A program made the position numbers and the translations under genes. Below are positions 7,038-10,833 of a stretch of DNA of 10,833 nt, piece after piece. The notes beneath the pieces were generated by a model, which ran no database searches, had not been told where the DNA came from, and saw only the letters and a program-made list of their open reading frames with translations. Source of the stretch: Alphaproteobacteria bacterium (lineage in GTDB: Bacteria; Pseudomonadota; Alphaproteobacteria; Rhizobiales; Aestuariivirgaceae); contig JAGRLX010000001.1 in assembly GCA_020441605.1 (NCBI GenBank), positions 3,054 through 13,886 of the forward strand, read 5' to 3'. Numbering within the stretch: the stretch's first letter is position 1; each line of letters starts with the position of its first letter.

Positions 7038-7066
7038 TTGACGGCGCAAAAATCAGACCCTAGGCT
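7038..7066 (+). promoter_or_regulatory. Putative promoter of the GntR 2 / aldolase / transporter operon
   Basis: TTGACG (7038-7043) is followed after 17 bases by TAGGCT (7061-7066). The -35 box is good and the -10 box is poor. The predicted start of transcription falls in or next to operator copy 3 (7068-7079), so the regulator encoded by the first gene probably represses its own operon. Confidence 0.45.
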
Positions 7067-7067
7067 G

Positions 7068-7079
7068 CTGGTATAACAG
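7068..7079. promoter_or_regulatory. Putative GntR (NanR-like) operator, copy 3
   Basis: CTGGTATAACAG is a near-perfect palindrome: 10 of 12 bases match its own reverse complement. It ends 8 bases before the ATG of GntR regulator 2. It is the most symmetric of the three CTGGTAT elements, which suits binding by a dimeric FadR-type regulator. Confidence 0.6.
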
Positions 7080-7087
7080 GTAGACCA

Positions 7088-7798
7088 ATGGCCAGTGTCG
7101 TCAAACGCACCCGATTGTTCGAACAGATCGCCGACATTCTTGAGGGCCGGATCCGGAACCACGCGCAACCGCCCGGATCGGAATTGCCTTCGGAACGGGA
7201 CCTGATGCGGGAGTTCGGGGTTGGACGGACCGCGGTTCGCGAGGCATTGTTTCATCTTCAACGCATGGGGCTGGTGGACCTCAGGCCGGGTGCCCGGGCG
7301 CGGGTGGCCGCACCAACCCCAGCCGCGGTCATGTCATCGCTGGCGGGAAGTGCCCGCTATCTGCTGTCCGCACCCGAAGGACTCCGCCATTTCCAGGATG
7401 CCCGGTTGCTATTCGAGACCGGCCTGGTGCGAGACGCTGCCAGGATGGCTACCGATGCCGATATCGCGCGGCTGCGCGCGGCGCTTTTCGCCAATCGCGA
7501 GTCGATCGGCGACCTGCGCCGCTTCGAGGAGACCGACGTGGCCTTCCATTTCGCCATCGCTACCATTCCGCAGAACCCGATCTATACCTCGCTGCATTCG
7601 GCCATTCTCGAATGGCTGGTGGACCAGCGCCGCGTGACACTCCACTATCCCGGCCAGAATCGCATCGCCTTCGATGCCCATGCAGCGATCTGCGAAGCGA
7701 TCGCGGCGCGCGACCCCGACCTTGCGGCTGCGCGCATGGAGTCCCATCTGCAACAGATCGCCGGCCTCTACTGGCAGGTCCGGGGCAGTGTCGCATGA
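7088..7798 (+). CDS. GntR-family regulator 2 (FadR subfamily, FCD domain, NanR-like)
   Basis: This is a 236-residue regulator, identical in length to regulator 1 at 5361. The winged helix (about 6-76) has LPSERDLMREFGVGRTAVRE (33-52). The FCD domain (about 98-226) keeps all four metal-site residues: D150, H154, H198 and H220. It is the first gene of the plus-strand operon, and its stop overlaps the next start by 4 bp (ATGA). A near-palindromic CTGGTAT element just upstream suggests autoregulation, and a second element lies in the divergent ApnO promoter. The recognition helix region resembles that of regulator 1 (FGVGRxAxREA), so the two may share sites while answering to different acids. The effector is unknown. 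Confidence 0.94.
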   Translation: MASVVKRTRLFEQIADILEGRIRNHAQPPGSELPSERDLMREFGVGRTAVREALFHLQRMGLVDLRPGARARVAAPTPAAVMSSLAGSARYLLSAPEGLRHFQDARLLFETGLVRDAARMATDADIARLRAALFANRESIGDLRRFEETDVAFHFAIATIPQNPIYTSLHSAILEWLVDQRRVTLHYPGQNRIAFDAHAAICEAIAARDPDLAAARMESHLQQIAGLYWQVRGSVA

Positions 7799-8103
7799 GT
7801 GGCCTGGTGATCACGGTCGATTTCACCATAAAGCCGGGATGCATGTCGGCGTTCCGTCAGCTCATGGACGCCAATGCCATCGCGTCGTGCCGCGACGAAC
7901 CGGGTTGCCGCCGCTTCGACGTGCTTGTGCCCGCCGATGACGCTGACCGGATCTTTCTCTATGAAATCTACGATGACCGTGCGGCCTTCGAGGCCCACCT
8001 TAAGAGCCCGCATTTCATCCGCTTCGACCGGGACAGCGCCGATCTCGTCCTCGACAAGCGCGTCGCACAATTCACTCTGGCCTGCGAAGGTTCCCGGACA
8101 TAG
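7795..8103 (+). CDS. ABM-domain small protein (LsrG / YgiN-like)
   Basis: This 102-residue protein has the dimeric alpha+beta barrel (ABM) fold pattern. An opening strand (LVITVDFTIKPG, 4-15) is followed by a helix, then EPGCRRFDVL (35-44), FLYEIYDDRAAFEAH (54-68) and SPHF (71-74). Such proteins are usually labelled putative quinol monooxygenases. The central blocks also resemble LsrG, the phospho-AI-2 isomerase. Given the catabolic operon, an isomerase, tautomerase or repair role on a keto-sugar acid is at least as likely as oxygenase activity. It has no cofactor-binding motif. It overlaps the GntR 2 gene by 4 bp and is separated from the aldolase gene by 9 bases. Confidence 0.85.
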   Translation: MSGLVITVDFTIKPGCMSAFRQLMDANAIASCRDEPGCRRFDVLVPADDADRIFLYEIYDDRAAFEAHLKSPHFIRFDRDSADLVLDKRVAQFTLACEGSRT

Positions 8104-8112
8104 GAGTCTCCC

Positions 8113-8889
8113 ATGACACGCAACGCCCTCAAGCAGATGACCAGAACCCGGGAGGTGAAACTCGGGCACTTCATCGTGGAATTCGTGACGCCCGGCATCG
8201 GCCATATCCTGAAGGCCGCCGGGTGCGACTTCGTGTTCTTCGACATGGAGCATTCCGGCTTCAGCTTCGAAACCCTGAAGAGCGCCATCCGCTATTTCGA
8301 GGCGGCCGACCTCCCCGTGATCGTGCGCGTCCCCGCCCAGGAGAACGACATGCTCGCCCGGGCCTGCGACATGGGCGCCGAGGGTCTGATCGCTCCGATG
8401 ATCTCGACCGTTGCCCAGGCCCAGGCCATGGTCGACAGTGTCAAATACTACCCGCAAGGCAAGCGCGGCGTCGGCCTTGGCATGGCCCATGACAACTATC
8501 GGACCGCGCCGGTCGCCGAAGCGCTCGCCGGGGCCAACGACCGGACCACCGTCATCTGCCTCATCGAAACGGCCGAGGGCGCAGAAAACGCCGAGGCCAT
8601 TGCCGCACTCGATGGCGTTGACTGCCTCTGGGTCGGCCATTTCGATCTCTCGGTGTCGCTCGGCATTCCTGGTCAGTTCGACCATCCGGAATTCCAATCG
8701 GCCATGGACAAGATCATCGCCGGCGCGAAGAAGCACGGCAAGTCGCTTGGCCGGCTGGTGCCCAACACCGATCAGGGCATATCCTTCTACAAGCAGGGTT
8801 TCGATTTCTGCTGCTATTCGGGGGATGTCTGGGTGCTGCGCGACGCGCTGGGAGCGGCGATGACGACATTGCGCGAGGGGTGCAAATAA
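8113..8889 (+). CDS. HpcH/HpaI-family class II aldolase
   Basis: This 258-residue protein has the TIM-barrel pattern of metal-dependent pyruvate-type aldolases (HpaI, GarL, RhmA). The catalytic dyad region FDMEHSG gives H47. R72 lies in VIVRVP, E152 in LIETAEG is a metal ligand, and D178 in WVGHFDLS is the second metal ligand. A KRGVG block is at 117-121. The expected reaction is reversible cleavage of a 2-keto-3-deoxy acid or similar 2-keto acid to pyruvate (or hydroxypyruvate) and an aldehyde. The substrate is not evident. No step in known D-apionate routes calls for this enzyme, so it probably serves a branch or a second substrate. GGAG lies 6 bases before the ATG, and the stop overlaps the dehydrogenase start (TAATG). 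Confidence 0.92.
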   Translation: MTRNALKQMTRTREVKLGHFIVEFVTPGIGHILKAAGCDFVFFDMEHSGFSFETLKSAIRYFEAADLPVIVRVPAQENDMLARACDMGAEGLIAPMISTVAQAQAMVDSVKYYPQGKRGVGLGMAHDNYRTAPVAEALAGANDRTTVICLIETAEGAENAEAIAALDGVDCLWVGHFDLSVSLGIPGQFDHPEFQSAMDKIIAGAKKHGKSLGRLVPNTDQGISFYKQGFDFCCYSGDVWVLRDALGAAMTTLREGCK

Positions 8890-9935
8890 TGGGCAAGATA
8901 TTCCGTGTCGCCCTGTCCGGCGACTTCAAGAAGGCCGACGGCTCGCCGACCTTTCCGGATTTCGATCTCGGGCCACTGAAGGCCGCACCCGATGTGGACA
9001 TGAGCTTCCTTGAAAATGCCAATCCACTCAAGGCTGAACAACTCGAAGATTTCGATGCTCTGATCCTCCTCGCCCACCGGTTCGACGCAGCGAGTGTGCC
9101 AAGGAGCGGGCGGCTTGCGGTGGTGGCCCGGTTCGGGGTCGGCTACGACACCGTCGACGTTCCGGCCTGCACGGCGAACGACATAGCCTTGGTGATCACC
9201 CCCGATGGCGTGCGCCGGCCGGTTGCGGTCTCCATCATCACCTTCATGCTGGCGCTGACCGGCAAGATGACGGCGAAGGACAGGCTGGCCCGCATGGGAC
9301 CACCGGGCTTCGCCGCGCGCGGCGAGCACATGGGCGTCGGGCTCGTCGGCAAGACCTTCGGGTCGCTGGGCGTCGGCAACATCGGCGCCGAGGCATTCCG
9401 CCTGGCCAAACCCTTCGACATGAAATTCATCGCCCACGACCCATTCGCTGACAAGGCCGTGTGCGCCGAACTGGGAATCGAACTGGTTGGCATCGCGGAG
9501 CTGTTTTCCCGCGCCGACATCCTGTCGGTGAGCTGTCCCCTCACGCCCGACACCCATCACATCGTCAATGCAGAACGCCTGGCGCTGATGAAGCCCACCG
9601 CCTATCTCATCAACACGGCCCGCGGGCCGATCGTCGATCAGGAGGCCCTCACCAGGGTTCTGCAGGAGGGGCGCATCGCCGGTGCCGGTCTCGATGTCTT
9701 CGAGCAGGAGCCGACAGATCCGAACGACCCGTTGCTCAAGCTCGACAACATCATTGCTGCGCCACATGCGCTGTGCTGGACTGACCAGTGCTTTGCTGGA
9801 AACGGCGCGGCCGATGTAAAGGCGGTCCTCGACATCCAGAAAGGCCAGGTGCCGCGCGGGGTCGTCAATCGACAGGTGTTGGACCAGCCCGGCTTCAAGA
9901 GAAAGCTCGAAGCCTTCGCACGGCTATTCGGATAA
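8889..9935 (+). CDS. D-2-hydroxyacid dehydrogenase (phosphoglycerate dehydrogenase-like)
   Basis: This 348-residue NAD(P)-dependent dehydrogenase belongs to the D-isomer-specific 2-hydroxyacid family. The catalytic domain is split around the Rossmann domain, whose glycine loop GVGNIG is at 161-166. The family signature runs from VSCPLTPDTHHIVN to LINTARGPIVD. The catalytic triad is visible: R245 (NTARG), E274 (EQEP) and H293 (APHALCW). Likely substrates are small 2-hydroxy/2-keto acids such as glyoxylate, hydroxypyruvate or a sugar acid. The direct coupling to the aldolase gene suggests it makes or consumes that enzyme's substrate or product. The ATG at 8889 is used because it overlaps the aldolase stop and has GAGGGG upstream. 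An upstream in-frame GTG at 8880 is less well placed. Confidence 0.93.
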   Translation: MGKIFRVALSGDFKKADGSPTFPDFDLGPLKAAPDVDMSFLENANPLKAEQLEDFDALILLAHRFDAASVPRSGRLAVVARFGVGYDTVDVPACTANDIALVITPDGVRRPVAVSIITFMLALTGKMTAKDRLARMGPPGFAARGEHMGVGLVGKTFGSLGVGNIGAEAFRLAKPFDMKFIAHDPFADKAVCAELGIELVGIAELFSRADILSVSCPLTPDTHHIVNAERLALMKPTAYLINTARGPIVDQEALTRVLQEGRIAGAGLDVFEQEPTDPNDPLLKLDNIIAAPHALCWTDQCFAGNGAADVKAVLDIQKGQVPRGVVNRQVLDQPGFKRKLEAFARLFG

Positions 9936-9943
9936 GGGAGATT

Positions 9944-9964
9944 CCCCGCGGCGTAAGCCGGGGG
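9944..9964 (+). other. Strong GNRA-loop hairpin between dehydrogenase and binding-protein genes
   Basis: CCCC (9944-9947) and CGGC (9949-9952), with G9948 bulged, pair with GCCG (9957-9960) and GGGG (9961-9964). The loop is GTAA, a GNRA tetraloop in RNA. It lies 8 bases beyond the dehydrogenase stop and 50 bases before the binding-protein ATG. No T-run follows, so it is more likely an mRNA processing or stabilising element than a terminator. Such elements are commonly placed beside solute-binding-protein genes that need higher expression than their neighbours. Confidence 0.6.
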
Positions 9965-10014
9965 AGCAACGAATGGCGGCCCTGCCGCTGCCGTTCACAA
10001 CTGGGAGGAAGACC

Positions 10015-10833
10015 ATGGTTACAAGACGCGACGTTGGCAAGATCGGCATCGCCGCCGGTTTGGCCGGCACTTTCGTTCGACCGGCTTGGGCTGCCGATGC
10101 GGCCCAGGCGGCAGTCGATGCCGCCAAGCAGTACAGCGGCACGACCATTACCATCGTGTGGGAGGCGGGTCTCCAGGCGCTCGATCCTCTGAACTTCTCC
10201 GGGCCCAAGTGGAAAGAACTGACGGGTATCGACGTGAAGGTCATTGAGGTGTCGACCGCCGAGATGTTCACCAAGATCATGCAGGACTACCGCTCCGGCG
10301 CCGGCGCCTACGATGCGCTGAACGTCATTCCCGCCTGGATGCCGGACCTCGCCAATGCCGGCGCCCTCGAAGTGCTGGATCCCTACGTGGACAAGTATGG
10401 CTTCCGTGACGAGTTGCAGAAGATCGCGCCGACCTATCGTGACAACCAGATGATGGTCGACGGCAAGATCTTCGGTTTCCCGGACGATGGCGACGTCTTC
10501 CTGATGTACTATCGCAAGGATATCTTCGAGGACGCGGCCATCAAGGACGCCTTCAAGGCCAAGACCGGCAAGGATCTCGCGGTGCCGGCCAACTGGGCCG
10601 ACTTCGACGAGACCGGCGCGGCCTTGTCAGAGATTCTGAAGGACAAGGGCATGTATGGCGCCGCCTTCTTCCGGCAGCCGCCCTACACCATGTTCATGTT
10701 CCAGGAGCGCTTCCGCAACGAAGGCGGCAAGTTCTTCGATGGCGAGACCATGAAGGCCACGATTAATTCCGACATCGGCGTGAAGGTCCTTACCGACATG
10801 CGGGCCGAAAATGCCTGGATGCCGCCGGGCGTC
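10015..10833 (+). CDS. ABC transporter solute-binding protein, family 1, Tat-exported (3' end cut by window edge)
   Basis: This is the periplasmic substrate-binding protein of an ABC importer, family 1 (MalE-like). The visible 273 residues are about 60% of a usual ~430-450-residue protein. A twin-arginine signal is present: TRRDVGKIG (3-11), a short hydrophobic core IAAGLAGTFV (12-21), and AWA at 24-26 before a likely cleavage site. The mature part shows family-1 features: TITIVWE near the start, VKVIEVSTAEMFTKIMQDYRSG, YDALNV, and GFPDDGDVFLMYYRKDIFED. GGGAGGAA lies 4 bases before the ATG. Permease and ATPase genes would be expected to the right of the window. The cargo is unknown. Operon position argues for the compound handled by the aldolase and dehydrogenase, or for D-apionate/D-apiose. 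Confidence 0.95.
   Translation, partial: MVTRRDVGKIGIAAGLAGTFVRPAWAADAAQAAVDAAKQYSGTTITIVWEAGLQALDPLNFSGPKWKELTGIDVKVIEVSTAEMFTKIMQDYRSGAGAYDALNVIPAWMPDLANAGALEVLDPYVDKYGFRDELQKIAPTYRDNQMMVDGKIFGFPDDGDVFLMYYRKDIFEDAAIKDAFKAKTGKDLAVPANWADFDETGAALSEILKDKGMYGAAFFRQPPYTMFMFQERFRNEGGKFFDGETMKATINSDIGVKVLTDMRAENAWMPPGV

Noticed and set aside
7768..8736. Minus-strand open frame (322 codons) opposite the ABM protein and aldolase genes
   Set aside because: It spans two recognised genes in antisense and has no domain, so it is a shadow frame.
8814..9767. Minus-strand open frame (317 codons) opposite the dehydrogenase gene
   Set aside because: It is antisense to a complete dehydrogenase with its catalytic triad and has no domain of its own.
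9944..9964. Intrinsic terminator ending the operon before the binding-protein gene
   Set aside because: There is no T-run after the stem and no promoter was recognised in the following 50 bases, so read-through with processing is more likely.

Overview
The window is GC-rich, tightly packed bacterial DNA. The codon usage, the gene families and the mix of sugar-acid catabolism genes with FadR/NanR-type GntR regulators suggest an alphaproteobacterium, probably of the order Hyphomicrobiales (rhizobia and relatives). This placement is inference. No rRNA, tRNA, CRISPR array, insertion sequence or integrase was seen.

Left part (1-2620, minus strand): an efflux operon read right to left. It holds a 67-residue DUF2892 two-helix membrane protein, an RND periplasmic adaptor and an RND inner-membrane permease cut by the window edge. 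The adaptor and permease overlap by 4 bp. An AT-rich palindromic promoter/operator lies upstream of the DUF2892 gene.

Middle part (2711-6948): genes resembling the lower D-apionate pathway. A RuBisCO-like protein (OiaX/OiaT type) and a DUF1537 sugar-acid kinase (OiaK type) form a minus-strand pair. A NanR-like GntR regulator diverges from them. An ApnO-type D-apionate oxidoisomerase gene converges on that regulator. The inferred route is D-apionate -> 3-oxo-isoapionate (ApnO) -> 3-oxo-isoapionate-4-phosphate (OiaK) -> decarboxylation, or transcarboxylation/hydrolysis (RuBisCO-like protein).

Right part (7088-10833, plus strand): an operon diverging from apnO. It encodes a second GntR regulator of identical length, an LsrG/ABM-like small protein, an HpaI-type aldolase, a D-2-hydroxyacid dehydrogenase and, after a strong hairpin, a Tat-exported family-1 ABC solute-binding protein that runs off the window. 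The function of this set is not settled by the sequence.

Three copies of a CTGGTAT-containing element lie in the two regulator intergenic regions: one between the RuBisCO-like gene and regulator 1, and two between apnO and regulator 2. This suggests that both paralogous regulators act on one regulon joining the D-apionate genes to the aldolase/dehydrogenase/transporter operon. The linked second operon is the part most likely to hold undescribed biochemistry.
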